Part shown: piece by piece, positions 29,956 to 40,137 of the stretch
How the letters are laid out: every line of letters starts with the position of its first letter
Position numbering within the stretch: position 1 is the stretch's first letter
Assembly (NCBI GenBank): GCA_016795205.1
Contig: JAEUHZ010000032.1
Location: 1 to 64,000, forward strand
DNA length: 64,000 nucleotides
Reading direction: 5' to 3'
Origin: Planctomycetota bacterium
Lineage (GTDB): Bacteria > Planctomycetota > UBA1135 > GCA-002686595
Position numbers and translations under genes: made by a program
Notes under the pieces: generated by a model
Databases searched by the model: none
What the model was told of the DNA's origin: nothing
Seen by the model: the letters and a program-made list of their open reading frames with translations, nothing else

Positions 29956-31269
29956 TCAGGCGTAGAACCCGCGCAGCGCGTCCGCCTGGCTGACGCGTCG
30001 CACCGCCAGCATGTGCGCCGCCATCCGCAGGCTGACCTCGTGCTCGGCGGCCAGTTGCGCGACCTCGTTCCAGGCGCTCGTCATGAAGTGCACGAGCCGC
30101 TCGGACACCGTGTCCGGAGTCCAGGAGTAGCCGGCCCGGTTCTGGACCCACTCGAAGTAGTTCACGACCGCTCCGCCGCCGGTCGCCAGGATGTCGGGGA
30201 CCACGCGCACGCCCGACTCGAACAGCACGCGGTCCGCGCGGGTCGAGACCGAGCCGTGCGCGCCCTCGATGATCAGCTTGGCTTGGAGCTGCCGGGCGAT
30301 GCGCAAGTGCACCGTGCCGGCGACGGCGCAGGGGATCAGCACGTCGCAGGGGCGCACCAGCATCTCCTCGTTGCTGATCCGGTCGAACGAGCCCGGTGCG
30401 CCGCGCAGCGAGCCGTGCTCGGCCCGCCAGGCGAGCAGCGCGGGGATGTCGAGCCCGCGCTCGTCGTACAGCGCCCCGTACACGTCGGACAGGCCGATGA
30501 CCCGGTGCCCTTCGGCCACGAGCAACTGCGCCAGGTTCCCGCCGCGCATTCCGGCGCCCTGGATCACGATGCGCGCGCCGCGCTGTGGGAGCCCCATGGA
30601 CTCCAGCGCGTGGCCGAGCAGGATGCGCAGTCCCTGTGCCACGGAGTCGGCGTGGCCGTGGGTGCCGCACAAGGCCAGAGGCTTGCCGGTCACGACCGCG
30701 TTCTGCGTGTGCCGGGCGTGCATGGAGACCGTGTCCATGACCCAGGCCATGACGTTCTCGTCGGTGGCGACGTCGGACGAGAAGATGTCGCGCTCGGGGC
30801 CGATGTCGGAGAGCAGCGCGGCCACGTAGCGGCGGACCGCGCGCTCGACCTCGCCGCGCGTGCGGCGCGTGGCCGCCATGCGGATGCCGCCGGCGGAGCC
30901 CCCGAAGGGGATGTCGAGCAGGGCGCACTTCCAGGTCATCCAGCCCGCGACGGCGCGCAGCTCGTCGAGCCGCAGCCCGGCCTGGATCCGCAGCGGGCCG
31001 AAGTACGGCCCGAGCCCGGCGTTGTGCTGCACCCGGAAGCCCTGCATGACCTGCAGCGTCCCGTCGTCCATCTGCACGGGCAGCGAGACCTGGATCTCGC
31101 GGTCCGGCTTGCGCAGCACGGCGTAGATGTCGGGATCCAGCCCGAGGCGGTCGGCCGCCTCGTCGAAGCTCGCCATCATCGTCGAGAACGGGTTCTCGTC
31201 CTCGACGGAGTGGATGCCCGGCGCCGGATCCTCGTAGTCGAGCGCCGACAGGTCGCTGGTGCCGATCAC
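29956..31269 (-). CDS. Glutamate dehydrogenase-like protein lacking catalytic lysines (putative regulatory subunit)
   Basis: A 437-residue Glu/Leu/Phe/Val dehydrogenase paralogue, clearly homologous along its length to the neighbouring enzyme. At the glutamate-binding site the neighbour's PCKGGIRY reads PYFGPLRI (Phe90 for Lys81). At the catalytic site PFGGGKGG reads PFGGSAGG (Ala126 for Lys117). Lys114 and Asp166 are kept, as is a Rossmann-type [16 protein letters not shown]. Loss of the catalytic lysine predicts no dehydrogenase activity. In Thermus thermophilus an inactive GdhA partners a catalytic GdhB, so a regulatory subunit is the best inference. The GTG start overlaps the active gene's stop by four bases. 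Confidence 0.85.
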   Translation of the reverse strand: MIGTSDLSALDYEDPAPGIHSVEDENPFSTMMASFDEAADRLGLDPDIYAVLRKPDREIQVSLPVQMDDGTLQVMQGFRVQHNAGLGPYFGPLRIQAGLRLDELRAVAGWMTWKCALLDIPFGGSAGGIRMAATRRTRGEVERAVRRYVAALLSDIGPERDIFSSDVATDENVMAWVMDTVSMHARHTQNAVVTGKPLALCGTHGHADSVAQGLRILLGHALESMGLPQRGARIVIQGAGMRGGNLAQLLVAEGHRVIGLSDVYGALYDERGLDIPALLAWRAEHGSLRGAPGSFDRISNEEMLVRPCDVLIPCAVAGTVHLRIARQLQAKLIIEGAHGSVSTRADRVLFESGVRVVPDILATGGGAVVNYFEWVQNRAGYSWTPDTVSERLVHFMTSAWNEVAQLAAEHEVSLRMAAHMLAVRRVSQADALRGFYA

Positions 31270-32552
31270 GCGAAGAGCCCCCGCATGCGGTAGACGGTGG
31301 CGACGCGATCGATCGCCAGGATGTAGGCGGCGATGCGCATCGAGACCTTGTACTTCACCGAGACGGACGACACGTCCTCGAAGGACTTGACCATGATCTG
31401 CTCGAGCGAGCTGTTCACGCGCTCCTCGGTCCAGAAGTAGCCCATGCGGTCCTGGACCCACTCGAAGTAGGACACGGTCACGCCCCCGGCGTTGGCCAGG
31501 ATGTCGGGCACGACCATGATGCCGCGCTCGTCGAGCATGCGGCTGGCGGTCGCCGTGCACGGCCCGTTGGCGCCCTCGACGATCAGCTTGGTCTGGATGC
31601 GGGGAGCGTTCTCGCTCGTGATCTGGTTCTCGGTCGCGGCCGGGACCAGCACGTCGCAGGGGATCTCGAGCTGGGACTTGCCGCCCGGGATGGCGTCGGC
31701 GCCGGCGAAGCCCTGCAGCTTCCCGGTGGCCTTGAGGTGCTGGAGGACGGCCGGGACGTCCAGCCCCTTGTCGTTCCTGATCGCACCGTACTGGTCGCTC
31801 ATGCTGATGATCCGGTAGCCCTCGCGGTGCAGCAGCATGGCGCCGATGCCGCCCACGTTGCCCGAGCCCTGCACGACGACGCGCGCGTCCTGCGGCCGGA
31901 TGCCGAGCTTCTTGCAGGCCTCGCGGGTCGTGAACAGCACGCCGCGGCCGGTGGCCTCGGTGCGCCCGCGGCTGCCGCCCAGCGCGATCGGCTTGCCCGT
32001 GACCACGGCCGTGGTCGTCTTGCGCACGTGCATCGAGTACGTGTCCATGAGCCACGCCATCGTCTGCTCGTTCGTGTTCATGTCGGGCGCCGGCACGTCG
32101 CGGTCGGGGCCCAGGATGTCGAGGATCGCGGCCGTGTAGCGGCGCGTGATGCGCTCGAGCTCGTTCTTGCTCAGTTGGCGCGGATCGCAGATCACGCCGC
32201 CCTTGCCGCCGCCGAACGGCACGTCGACCACGGCGCACTTCCACGTCATCCAGGCGGCCAAGGCCCGCACCTCGTCGAGGTTGACGTCCGGTGCGTAGCG
32301 GATCCCGCCCTTGCAGGGTCCGCGGCTGAAGTTGTGCTGCACGCGGTAGCCGATGAAGACCTCGATGCGCCCGTCGTCCATGACGCAGGGGATGGCGACC
32401 GTCATCTCGCGGTCGGGCAGGCGCAGGACCTCGCGCAGGCCGCGATCGAGTCCCAGGTGGTCGGCGGCCGTGTCGAACAGCTGCGCCATGGACTCGAAGG
32501 GGTTGAACTCGTTCGCTTGCGCCTTCTTCTCGGCGGCGGGGGCGGTGGACAT
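31266..32552 (-). CDS. gdhB: Glutamate dehydrogenase (catalytic)
   Basis: Interconverts glutamate and 2-oxoglutarate plus ammonia with NAD(P). The 428-residue enzyme has the full set of active-site residues: Lys81 in GPCKGGIRY, Lys105 in WMTWK, catalytic Lys117 in PFGGGKGG and Asp157 in PAPDMNT. The dinucleotide fold follows with [16 protein letters not shown]. Length is normal for bacterial hexameric GDH. The ATG at 32552 is preferred over one twelve codons upstream because it starts the low-complexity linker seen in homologues. It is the first gene of a two-gene operon whose second member is a degenerate paralogue. A minus-strand TAGGCT -10-like box lies at 32625-32630. Confidence 0.93.
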   Translation of the reverse strand: MSTAPAAEKKAQANEFNPFESMAQLFDTAADHLGLDRGLREVLRLPDREMTVAIPCVMDDGRIEVFIGYRVQHNFSRGPCKGGIRYAPDVNLDEVRALAAWMTWKCAVVDVPFGGGKGGVICDPRQLSKNELERITRRYTAAILDILGPDRDVPAPDMNTNEQTMAWLMDTYSMHVRKTTTAVVTGKPIALGGSRGRTEATGRGVLFTTREACKKLGIRPQDARVVVQGSGNVGGIGAMLLHREGYRIISMSDQYGAIRNDKGLDVPAVLQHLKATGKLQGFAGADAIPGGKSQLEIPCDVLVPAATENQITSENAPRIQTKLIVEGANGPCTATASRMLDERGIMVVPDILANAGGVTVSYFEWVQDRMGYFWTEERVNSSLEQIMVKSFEDVSSVSVKYKVSMRIAAYILAIDRVATVYRMRGLFA

Positions 32553-32709
32553 GCTTCGATCCGGTGGGTGGGGCGTGCCGGCGCGCACGACGAGCGCGCT
32601 TCGGACTGCCGTGAGGAGGCGAACAGCCTATTCCCCGGCCGGGGGGCGCGCGAGGGGCCGCGCGTCGCCCGAGGTCCGTGCGCCCGGGGCGGTTAGGATC
32701 GGCCCCGCG
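32553..32709. other. Divergent intergenic region, GDH operon / LPS kinase gene
   Basis: 157 bases. A TAGGAT (32694-32699) lies ten bases before the plus-strand ATG, and a minus-strand TAGGCT (32625-32630) serves the GDH pair with a leader of about 65 bases. No -35 box is convincing on either strand. Confidence 0.45.
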
Positions 32710-33414
32710 ATGCGCCCCCTCCCCGCCGACGAGCTGCGGCTGCTCCTCGAGCTCGAGGTCCGCAGCCCGCTGCGCCGCCTCCAGGGCCGCGAGACCTTCG
32801 AGCACCGCGCGCGGGACGGCCGCGCGATCATCGTCAAGCGCAGCCGCCCGGGCGCACGGCCGGGCGGCCGCCGCGAGCACGACGCATTGCTGTTCCTGGC
32901 CGAGATCGGTCTCTCCGTGCCGGCCGCGCTGGGCTTCGTCGCCGGACCCGCGGGGTCGCTCGTGGCGTTGGCCAAGGTCGAGCACTCCGAGACGGCGCGC
33001 GAGCGGCTGGCGCGCGCGCCCGCGGCGGCACGGCGCGCGCTGCTGGCGCGAATCGCGGGGCTGCTCGCGCGGCTGCACACGGCCGGCGCGCGGCACCGCG
33101 ACTTCTACGCGCACCACCTGCTCTTGCGGGCGGACGACGAGCAGCTCGTGCTCATCGACGCTGGGCGCGCCGGCCCGGCACCTTTCCCGCGCTGGCGCTG
33201 GTTCGTGAAGGACGCCGGCGCGCTGCTCTCCTCGCTGCCGCCGGCCGCGAGCCGGGGCGAGCGGCTCAGGTTCTTGCGCGACTACCTCGACGCGCGGCAG
33301 GTCCGCGACCGCGGAGCGCGGCGCCGCTTCGCGCGCGCGGCGCTGGCCAAGGCCGGCCGCATCGCGGCCCGCGTGCCGCGCGACGAGCGCGCGCCGACGG
33401 CGGCCGGGCGATGA
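32710..33414 (+). CDS. WaaP/KdkA-type lipopolysaccharide kinase-like protein
   Basis: A 234-residue protein-kinase-fold enzyme of the LPS kinase group. It has IIVKRSRPG with the ATP-binding Lys, a conserved LFLAEIGLSVP segment, and the catalytic loop HRDFYAHHLLL near residue 129, in the form typical of WaaP (HRDF/HRDLYLCH) rather than Ser/Thr kinases. VLIDAGRA then replaces the DFG region. WaaP phosphorylates heptose I and KdkA phosphorylates Kdo. The linked GT9 genes and heptose genes support an LPS-core role. The stop overlaps the next gene by four bases (ATGA). Confidence 0.82.
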   Translation: MRPLPADELRLLLELEVRSPLRRLQGRETFEHRARDGRAIIVKRSRPGARPGGRREHDALLFLAEIGLSVPAALGFVAGPAGSLVALAKVEHSETARERLARAPAAARRALLARIAGLLARLHTAGARHRDFYAHHLLLRADDEQLVLIDAGRAGPAPFPRWRWFVKDAGALLSSLPPAASRGERLRFLRDYLDARQVRDRGARRRFARAALAKAGRIAARVPRDERAPTAAGR

Positions 33415-34460
33415 CGGGGGAGAAGGGCGCCCTGCGGCTCGCGATCCGCGCTCCGAACTGGGTCGGCGACCTGGTCATGGCCACGCCGATCTTCGCCGCC
33501 GCGCGCGCCGATCCGCGCTTCGCTGCTGTCCGCGTGTTCGTGCGCCGGCACCTCGCGGGAGTGCTGGCGGACGGACCCTGCGCGGACCTGGTCGAGCCCC
33601 TGGCGTCCGACGCGGACGAGCTGCACGCCTACCGCGCGCTCGACCCTGGCTCGCCGCGCGCGTTCAGCCCCGACGCCGTCCTGCTGCTCACGACCTCGTT
33701 CGGCGCCGCGCTGCGCGCCTGGCGGGCTGCCGTGCCGATCCGCGCTGGCGCGGCGCTCTCCGGGCGGCGGGCCCTGCTCACGCACGCCGTCGTCCCGCCG
33801 ACGCGCGACGGCCGGCGGCTCGCGATCCCGACCGCGCACCTCCTGCGCGATGTCGCGGGCCTCCTCGGGATCCTCGTGCCCGACCTGCACCCGCGCCTGT
33901 TCGTGCGCGAGGAGCTGGTGCTCGAAGAGCGCGCGCGGCTCGCGCGGCTGGGCGTCGACCTCGAGCGCGGCTACGTGCTGTGTTGCCCAGGGGCGGCCTT
34001 CGGCGCGGCGAAGCTGTGGCCGCCCGAGCGCTTCGCCGAGGTTCTCGACCGCCTGTTCCTGGAGCGTGGCTGGCGCGGCGTCGTGACCGGTGGCCCGGGC
34101 GAGGAGGCGCTGGTGGGTGCGGTGGCGGCGGCCGCGACGCGCGGCGCGCTCTCGCTCGCGCGCGAGCCGCGCGACCTGGAGCGGCTCAAGGCGCTGGTGG
34201 CCGGCGCGCGGCTCCTGCTCGTGGGTGACTCGGGCCCGCGCTGGTACGCAGCCGCGTTCGACGTGCCTTGCGTCAGCGTGATGGGCCCGAACTTCCCCGA
34301 GCTCACGGCCACGTCGCTGGAGCGCGCGCGGATCCTGCGCGTCGAGGGCCTGGAGTGCGCGCCGTGCCTGGAGCGCGTCTGCCCGCTCGGCCACCACCGC
34401 TGCCTGCGCGACCTCCCGGCCGAGCGCGTGCTGGAGGCCGCGCTGGCGCTCACGGCATGA
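33411..34460 (+). CDS. Glycosyltransferase family 9 (heptosyltransferase II-like)
   Basis: A 349-residue GT-B enzyme. The N-terminus LRLAIRAPNWVGDLVMATPIF matches the heptosyltransferase II start (APNWVGDLVMA). The C-terminal half has GVVTGGPGEEALVGA and LLLVGDSGPRWYAAAFDVPCVSVMGP, the nucleotide-sugar-binding region, and ends in the Cys-rich CAPCLERVCPLGHHRC seen in this family. The likely role is transfer of heptose from ADP-heptose to the LPS core on the cytoplasmic face of the inner membrane. It overlaps the kinase gene upstream and the second GT9 gene downstream, four bases each. Confidence 0.88.
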   Translation: MTGEKGALRLAIRAPNWVGDLVMATPIFAAARADPRFAAVRVFVRRHLAGVLADGPCADLVEPLASDADELHAYRALDPGSPRAFSPDAVLLLTTSFGAALRAWRAAVPIRAGAALSGRRALLTHAVVPPTRDGRRLAIPTAHLLRDVAGLLGILVPDLHPRLFVREELVLEERARLARLGVDLERGYVLCCPGAAFGAAKLWPPERFAEVLDRLFLERGWRGVVTGGPGEEALVGAVAAAATRGALSLAREPRDLERLKALVAGARLLLVGDSGPRWYAAAFDVPCVSVMGPNFPELTATSLERARILRVEGLECAPCLERVCPLGHHRCLRDLPAERVLEAALALTA

Positions 34461-35518
34461 GCGCGCTGCGGCCGCCGCTGCGGATCTTGGTGCGCGCGCC
34501 CTCGTGGCTCGGCGATTTCGTGGCCTGCGAGCCCGTGCTGCGCGCGCTCCACGCCCGACATGCGGCCGCCGGCCTGGCGCAGCGCCTGACGATCGTCGCG
34601 CCGGCGCCCTTCCTGGAGCTCGTGCGCGCGCGCCTCGCGGGCGCGCGCCTGGTCGCGGCCGCACGCGGTACGGCCCCGGACCCGCGGGCGTGGGCTGGTC
34701 ACGACAGCGCGTTGCTCTTGGACGGCTCGGCGCGCAGCGCATGGTGCGCGCTGCGCGCCGGCATCGGCTGCCGCATCGGCTGGTCGGGGGGCGGTCGCGG
34801 ACCGTTGCTCACGCTCGGCGCGACCCCGGCACGCGAGCGCGGAGCGACGCCGCTCGGGCTGGGCGTCCACGGCCGCTGGCCGCGCCGGCTGCCGCGTCCC
34901 TTCGCGTCGGCCTGCGCGGAGCTCGCGGGGCTTGGGGGCCTCGAGGTGCGCGAACGCACGCCGTGCCTCGAGCCCGATCCCGCCGCCACCGCACGCGCGC
35001 GCGCGCGGCTCGCGGAGCGTGGGCTCGAGCCCGACGCGCCCTTCCTGCTGGTCAACGCCGGCGGGCGCCCGCACTCGGCCAAGGCGGCGGAGCCGGCCGC
35101 GCTGGCCGCGCGGGCGCGCGCGGCCGGGATGGCGGTCGTGCTCGTCTGCGGCCCCGGCGAGGAGCGGCACGCGCGGGCGACGTGCGAGCTCCTCGCCGGA
35201 GTGCGTGCCCTGCTGCTCGACGACCCGCCACCGACGCTCGCCGAGCTCGTGGCGCTCAGCGGCCTGTCGTCCGCGTGCCTGACGGCCGACAGCGGCCCGC
35301 GTCACGTGGCGCAGGCGCTCGGCAAGCCGGTCACCGTGCTGTGCGGTCCGACGGACCCGCGCCACACGGCCGAGCACGCGGCCAACGTGACCGTGCTGCG
35401 CGCCGAGGTCCCCTGTGGCCCCTGCCACCGCGAGGTCTGCCCGCTCCGCGGGGAGGAGCAGCGCGCCTGCATGCGGCTCCTCGCCCTGGACCGCAACGCG
35501 AATCCGGATCGCGGCTAG
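34457..35518 (+). CDS. Glycosyltransferase family 9 protein, second copy
   Basis: A 353-residue paralogue of the preceding gene, with LRILVRAPSWLGDFVACEPVL at the start, LVNAGGRPHSAKAAEP, VVLVCGPGEER and LTADSGPRHVAQALGKPVTVLCGPTDP in the donor-binding half, and CGPCHREVCPLRGEEQRAC at the end. The Cys-rich tail is shared with the first copy. It probably adds another heptose or related sugar to the same acceptor. The three genes 32710-35518 are chained by ATGA overlaps and so are very likely one operon. Confidence 0.87.
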   Translation: MSALRPPLRILVRAPSWLGDFVACEPVLRALHARHAAAGLAQRLTIVAPAPFLELVRARLAGARLVAAARGTAPDPRAWAGHDSALLLDGSARSAWCALRAGIGCRIGWSGGGRGPLLTLGATPARERGATPLGLGVHGRWPRRLPRPFASACAELAGLGGLEVRERTPCLEPDPAATARARARLAERGLEPDAPFLLVNAGGRPHSAKAAEPAALAARARAAGMAVVLVCGPGEERHARATCELLAGVRALLLDDPPPTLAELVALSGLSSACLTADSGPRHVAQALGKPVTVLCGPTDPRHTAEHAANVTVLRAEVPCGPCHREVCPLRGEEQRACMRLLALDRNANPDRG

Positions 35519-35564
35519 AGTGGGAAACCCACCCCGCCGGTCGCCCCCCCATCCTCAGGTCCCC

Positions 35565-36869
35565 ATGCTGCCTCGTTCCGCGCTCGCCGCTCCCGCCGCC
35601 CTCGGCCTCGTGCTCCTCGGCGGGGCGCCCCCCGCTGCCGCGCAGGACGGACCGCCCCGTGCGCGCCTCGTCGGTCGACTGCCCAGCGAGCTCGAACCAC
35701 GTCCGCTGCCGAGCACGCGCGAGCAGCGCCTGGTGTCCGCCGGCGCGCGGCCGGCGATCGTGATGACGGGCTACTGGCCGCCGTCCAACGAGGCCGTGCG
35801 CCGCTTCAGCCCGAGCCCGGCCCAGAACCCCGCGGGCTGGATCGGCTCGAACTGGGAGAATCGCGGGTACGACGTGTACGCGTTCTTCCCCGAGTTCAGC
35901 CCGCCGACGTGCACGAACTGCGGGCAGGGCTCGGGCGACTTCGAGGTCGACTACCAGGACACCTCGGCCGACTTCTGGCCGATCGTGAACGCCATCCAGC
36001 CCATCGCGATCCTGACCTTCAGCCGCACGAACGAGCAGTTCACGTGGGAGGTCGAGCTGAACGCCATCAACTTCACGAGCTGGGTCAACGACTACACGGC
36101 GCCGCTCCAGCCGACGCCCTCGCCGCCGGACGCCAGCGTGCCGGGCGGCACGCTGCGCCTCTCGTCGTTGCCGATGCAGACGATCGTGGACGACGTGAAC
36201 ACGGCCAACCTGGGCCTGTTGCCGTTCATCTGCATGAGCAACAACTCGGGCTCGTTCCTGTCGGGGTTCATGGCCTACCACGGCGTGTGGTACCAGTCGC
36301 TGCACGCGGCGGTCGACGATCCGGCGCGTTGCATCGCGGCCGGGCACATCCACGTCGGTCGCAGCATTCCGTTCGCGACGGCGCGCCTGGCGGCCGAGGT
36401 CACGCTGCGCTCCGTGATCCGGCACGTGGACGCGACGCTCGACCCGGCCTGCAGCGGCGTGGACCTCCTGTGCGCCACGACACAGAACTCGGTGGGGCCG
36501 GGGGCCATCCTGTCGACGGCCGGCTCGACCTCGGTCGGGCTGAACTCGCTGCGCTTCCTCGTGACGGGGATGCCGCCCAACCAAGTCGGCTCGCTGGTCT
36601 ACTCGGCGAGCACGACGCCGCCGATCGTGTGGGGCAACGGGCTGCGCTGCATCGCGGCGCCCTTCCAACGGCTCGGGCCGATCCTGCCGGCGAGCCCGGC
36701 CGGGTTCCTCGACCGCGGCGTGGACTTCACGCTGCCGCCGCTCGCCAGCGGGCCGTTCGCCGCGTTGCCGGGGTCGACCTGGAACTTCCAGTACGTCTAC
36801 CGCGATCCGGCCGCGGGCGGCGCCAACTTCGACACCACGAACGGGGCGGCCGTCACGTTCTGTCCCTGA
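35565..36869 (+). CDS. Secreted pyroglutamyl-peptidase-like protein with planctomycete C-terminal domain
   Basis: A 434-residue protein with signal peptide (cleavage after APPAAAQ-type segment near residue 25). Residues from about 65 to 300 (AIVMTGYWPPSNEAVRRF, NPAGWIGSNWENRGYDVY, FICMSNNSGSFLSGFMAYHGVWYQ, AAGHIHVG) have the order of pyrrolidone carboxyl peptidase-type proteins: a VTGF-like start, a buried Cys (FICMS) and a late His (AGHIHVG). The C-terminal 120 residues (LRFLVTGMPPNQVGSLVYS, GLRCIAAPFQRLG, WNFQYVYRDPAAGG) are the beta-rich exported-protein domain common in planctomycetes. Peptidase activity is an inference. A TAGAGT element lies at 35516-35521. Confidence 0.72.
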   Translation: MLPRSALAAPAALGLVLLGGAPPAAAQDGPPRARLVGRLPSELEPRPLPSTREQRLVSAGARPAIVMTGYWPPSNEAVRRFSPSPAQNPAGWIGSNWENRGYDVYAFFPEFSPPTCTNCGQGSGDFEVDYQDTSADFWPIVNAIQPIAILTFSRTNEQFTWEVELNAINFTSWVNDYTAPLQPTPSPPDASVPGGTLRLSSLPMQTIVDDVNTANLGLLPFICMSNNSGSFLSGFMAYHGVWYQSLHAAVDDPARCIAAGHIHVGRSIPFATARLAAEVTLRSVIRHVDATLDPACSGVDLLCATTQNSVGPGAILSTAGSTSVGLNSLRFLVTGMPPNQVGSLVYSASTTPPIVWGNGLRCIAAPFQRLGPILPASPAGFLDRGVDFTLPPLASGPFAALPGSTWNFQYVYRDPAAGGANFDTTNGAAVTFCP

Positions 36870-38661
36870 GGCGCGGCGCGCGCGCGGTCCAGAGCACGAA
36901 CACCGATCCCGCGGCGCAGGACAGCGCTGCGAGCACCGCGAGCACGTCGAACGCCAGGGGCCGCCGCCAAGCCAGCGGCCGGTACTCCAGGAACGCCGCG
37001 AGGCGCGCGCGGTCCGCGGCCTGGAAGTGCGCGCCGGGCGCTCCGCCGTTCAGCGCCGGGAACAGGAAGCTGGCCGGGTCCTTGGCGTTCAAGTGCCCGT
37101 CGCGGGACTCGAACGGGTCCCCGGGACGCAGTGCGCCCATCGGGAACCACTCCAGGCGATAGCCGAACAGCGGCTCGTAGGCGAGGAGCTGCGAGGCCCC
37201 GTCGACGAGCAGGTCGTCGCGGCCGACCGGGGAAGTGGGCTCGCCGCGCGCGTTCCAGACCACGTCGTTGCGCGTGATCGCGGGCACCTCGCCCTGTTCG
37301 CGCACGCGCCGCGCCGCGGACTCGATGCGCGCCGGGTCGTAGGCCCGCTCGACGTGCGCGCCAGCGTCGCGCAGCGCGTGAGTCGTGAGCACGGCCGCGC
37401 AGGCCAGGGCCGCGACCAGCGTGCGGTGGCGCGCCGCGATCGGCAGCGCGTCGAGCGCCAGCGCCGCGGCTACGGCCGCGAGCGGCACGTAGGTCCACAG
37501 CCAGCGCAGCAGGTTCGAGGACGACGCGAGCACGGGCAGCGACTTCAGGAACGCGGTCCAGCCCTGGCCGTGCACGTTGACGGCGAACGGCACGGCCAGC
37601 GCCAGGGCCAGGGCCAGGGCCGCGGCCGGGCGTGCCCGCAGCGCTGCGGCCAGCGCGCCCCGCGCCCCAGGACCGGCGACCAGTGCCGCGAGCACGAGCG
37701 CCGCCGGGACCCAGGTCACGCCGAAGTCGAGCTCGTGCCCGCCGATCGCGAAGCCCGTGTTCACGAGCCGCGCCTCGCCACCCTGGGCGGGCGGAGCGAG
37801 GAACAGGGCGCGGGCGACACCCGCTGCCGCGGCCAGGACGCCATCGAAGCCCGGCAGGGGATAGCCTGCACGCGGCGCGTGCGCGAGGAACGCCAGACCG
37901 GCCCACAGCTTGGCGCCGCACACGCACAGAGCGAACAGCGCGGCGCAGGCGGCGCGCGCCAGGGCGGCACGCGCGCTCGCGCCGCGCAGCACGCCCGCCG
38001 CGGCCAGCGCGGCGAGCGCCAGGATCATCGGCGGCAACCCGTACACGTTGCCCGAGAGGACCTGGTACGCGAGCGTTGCGCCACACAGGACGCCGTCGCG
38101 CACGACGCTCGTGCGCGGGCGCGCGGGATCGAGCGGACGCAAGAGCCACCAGGCCGCCAGCGGCAGCAGCATCGAGCCGTGGAACCCGGCGTGACCCGCG
38201 AGCAGGCGTGTGGCGTGGAAGCCGTTCCAGGCGAACACGGTCGCCGCCAGGAGCGCGGCCGCGTGGCTCGCGCCACAGGCCCGGCGTGCGAGGAGCCACG
38301 TGCCGAGGAAGCCCGTGAAGGCGCCCAAGAGCAGCACGCCGCGCGCAGCCGCGAGCGGCCCGGCCAGCTCGTGCGCGGCCTGCAGCAGCGAGAAATAGGG
38401 GCTGGCAGGGTGCGCGGCGAGCGGCGTCCCGCCCAAGAACGCCGGCGTGAACCAGGCGACCTGGAACGGGCCCGTGACCTCGAGCCAGTAGCTCGCGGCC
38501 AGGAGGCGCGGCATGACGTAGCTCCAATCGTGCCCCACGAGCGCGTCGGGACCGGGCAGCCAGCGCAAGTGGAGCAGCGCGTAGGGGACGAGCAGCGCGA
38601 GGCCGACGAGGGCCGCGCTCCACGCCTCCCGCTGCGCGCCGGCTCGCTGTTCCCCGGGCAT
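36853..38661 (-). CDS. Multi-spanning membrane protein (YfhO/GT-C-like)
   Basis: A 602-residue protein with at least eleven hydrophobic segments and short basic loops. The first exoplasmic loop holds GHDWSYVMPRLLAASYWLE and the sequence ends in a membrane helix (FDVLAVLAALSCAAGSVFVLW). The layout resembles YfhO-like and other GT-C glycosyltransferases that use lipid-linked sugars, but no definite catalytic Asp motif was identified, so the activity is uncertain. Its 3' end overlaps the convergent gene 35565-36869 by 17 bases. A TACGCT -10-like box (38672-38677, minus) lies ten bases before the ATG. Confidence 0.75.
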   Translation of the reverse strand: MPGEQRAGAQREAWSAALVGLALLVPYALLHLRWLPGPDALVGHDWSYVMPRLLAASYWLEVTGPFQVAWFTPAFLGGTPLAAHPASPYFSLLQAAHELAGPLAAARGVLLLGAFTGFLGTWLLARRACGASHAAALLAATVFAWNGFHATRLLAGHAGFHGSMLLPLAAWWLLRPLDPARPRTSVVRDGVLCGATLAYQVLSGNVYGLPPMILALAALAAAGVLRGASARAALARAACAALFALCVCGAKLWAGLAFLAHAPRAGYPLPGFDGVLAAAAGVARALFLAPPAQGGEARLVNTGFAIGGHELDFGVTWVPAALVLAALVAGPGARGALAAALRARPAAALALALALAVPFAVNVHGQGWTAFLKSLPVLASSSNLLRWLWTYVPLAAVAAALALDALPIAARHRTLVAALACAAVLTTHALRDAGAHVERAYDPARIESAARRVREQGEVPAITRNDVVWNARGEPTSPVGRDDLLVDGASQLLAYEPLFGYRLEWFPMGALRPGDPFESRDGHLNAKDPASFLFPALNGGAPGAHFQAADRARLAAFLEYRPLAWRRPLAFDVLAVLAALSCAAGSVFVLWTARAPRLRDRT

Positions 38662-38722
38662 GCCTGCGCGGAGCGTAGCAGTCCGCCGCGTCGCCGCGCA
38701 CGGGACGCTACCTTCTCCCGCC

Positions 38723-39544
<822 letters not shown>

Positions 39545-39559
39545 GCGCGCGGTCCTTGA

Positions 39560-39579
39560 CTCTCTCTCTCTCTCTCTCT
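39560..39579 (+). repeat. (CT)10 dinucleotide microsatellite
   Basis: Ten uninterrupted CT units, then A and three more CT units. It lies 15 bases after the hydratase stop and about 45 bases before the ATG at 39627, within a possible promoter or leader. No other simple repeat of this length was noticed in the window. Confidence 0.95.
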
Positions 39580-39612
39580 ACTCTCTTAGGCCGTCAGCCC
39601 GTTCCGAGTCCC

Positions 39613-39618
39613 AGGAGG
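39613..39618 (+). promoter_or_regulatory. Canonical ribosome binding site before the Cys-rich gene
   Basis: A perfect AGGAGG eight bases upstream of the ATG at 39627. Strong SD sequences are uncommon in this window, where many starts lack one, so this supports the small gene being real. Confidence 0.7.
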
Positions 39619-39626
39619 ATGACGTC

Positions 39627-40124
39627 ATGCTGAGATTCTGGTGTGTTCTGCCGCTTTGCTTCTCGCCGGGGGTTGACGGCCCGCCTGAGCAGCCGGTTCC
39701 CAACTGCTTGACTTGCGCAGGTTGTGTGTCCAGGACGACTCCGTCGAGCCAGGACTCGGCCCCTGGTTGCGGTTCCGTGGGGATCTCGCTGCTGATTCTC
39801 AGTGGGGAGTGCTGCCGATTCGAGGAGGTGGGCACGGGCGCTCAGGTGTGCAAGACGAACAGGAAGTGCATCGTCACGATCACGAGGAACTGGACGGCGA
39901 CCAGCGGTCCGCCCGAATTCTGCATCTTCCAGGGATTCGAGCAACGCTGCTCGGTGCCGCCAGCCAGTGAATCGAGTCCATCCGTGAGGTCCTGGGACCT
40001 TGCATGCGGGGACGGCTACGCGTGGTCGATCCGCGCCATCTGCCCCGGTGGTGGCGCGATCTCGGCCTTCGCGAGCGGTTGCTGCTCGCAATGCGGCTCC
40101 AGCAGTCCCTGCCCGCTCGGATGA
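39627..40124 (+). CDS. Small cysteine-rich protein, unknown function
   Basis: A 165-residue protein with 18 cysteines, including CC pairs and CxxC spacing (NCLTCAGC, GECC, CCSQC). The N-terminus is hydrophobic (MLRFWCVLPLCFSPG), possibly an atypical signal peptide, and disulphide-bonded secretion is plausible. No known domain was recognised. A perfect AGGAGG eight bases upstream fixes the start. The gene is visibly less GC-rich than its neighbours and uses codons such as TGT, ATT and AGT that are rare around it, hinting at separate origin or relaxed selection. Its stop overlaps an unrelated ATG; the following real gene is taken to start at 40138. Confidence 0.6.
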   Translation: MLRFWCVLPLCFSPGVDGPPEQPVPNCLTCAGCVSRTTPSSQDSAPGCGSVGISLLILSGECCRFEEVGTGAQVCKTNRKCIVTITRNWTATSGPPEFCIFQGFEQRCSVPPASESSPSVRSWDLACGDGYAWSIRAICPGGGAISAFASGCCSQCGSSSPCPLG

Positions 40125-40137
40125 GCGGTACGCGCGC

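Noticed and set aside
37565..37630. GCCAGCGCCAGGGCCAGGG-like short repeats inside the membrane protein gene
   Set aside because: They encode an Ala-Leu-rich membrane helix, so the repetition reflects codon choice rather than a mobile or regulatory repeat.
39560..39590. CT tract as part of an insertion-sequence end or CRISPR remnant
   Set aside because: No flanking inverted repeats, transposase or regularly spaced repeats are present; it is a simple dinucleotide repeat.
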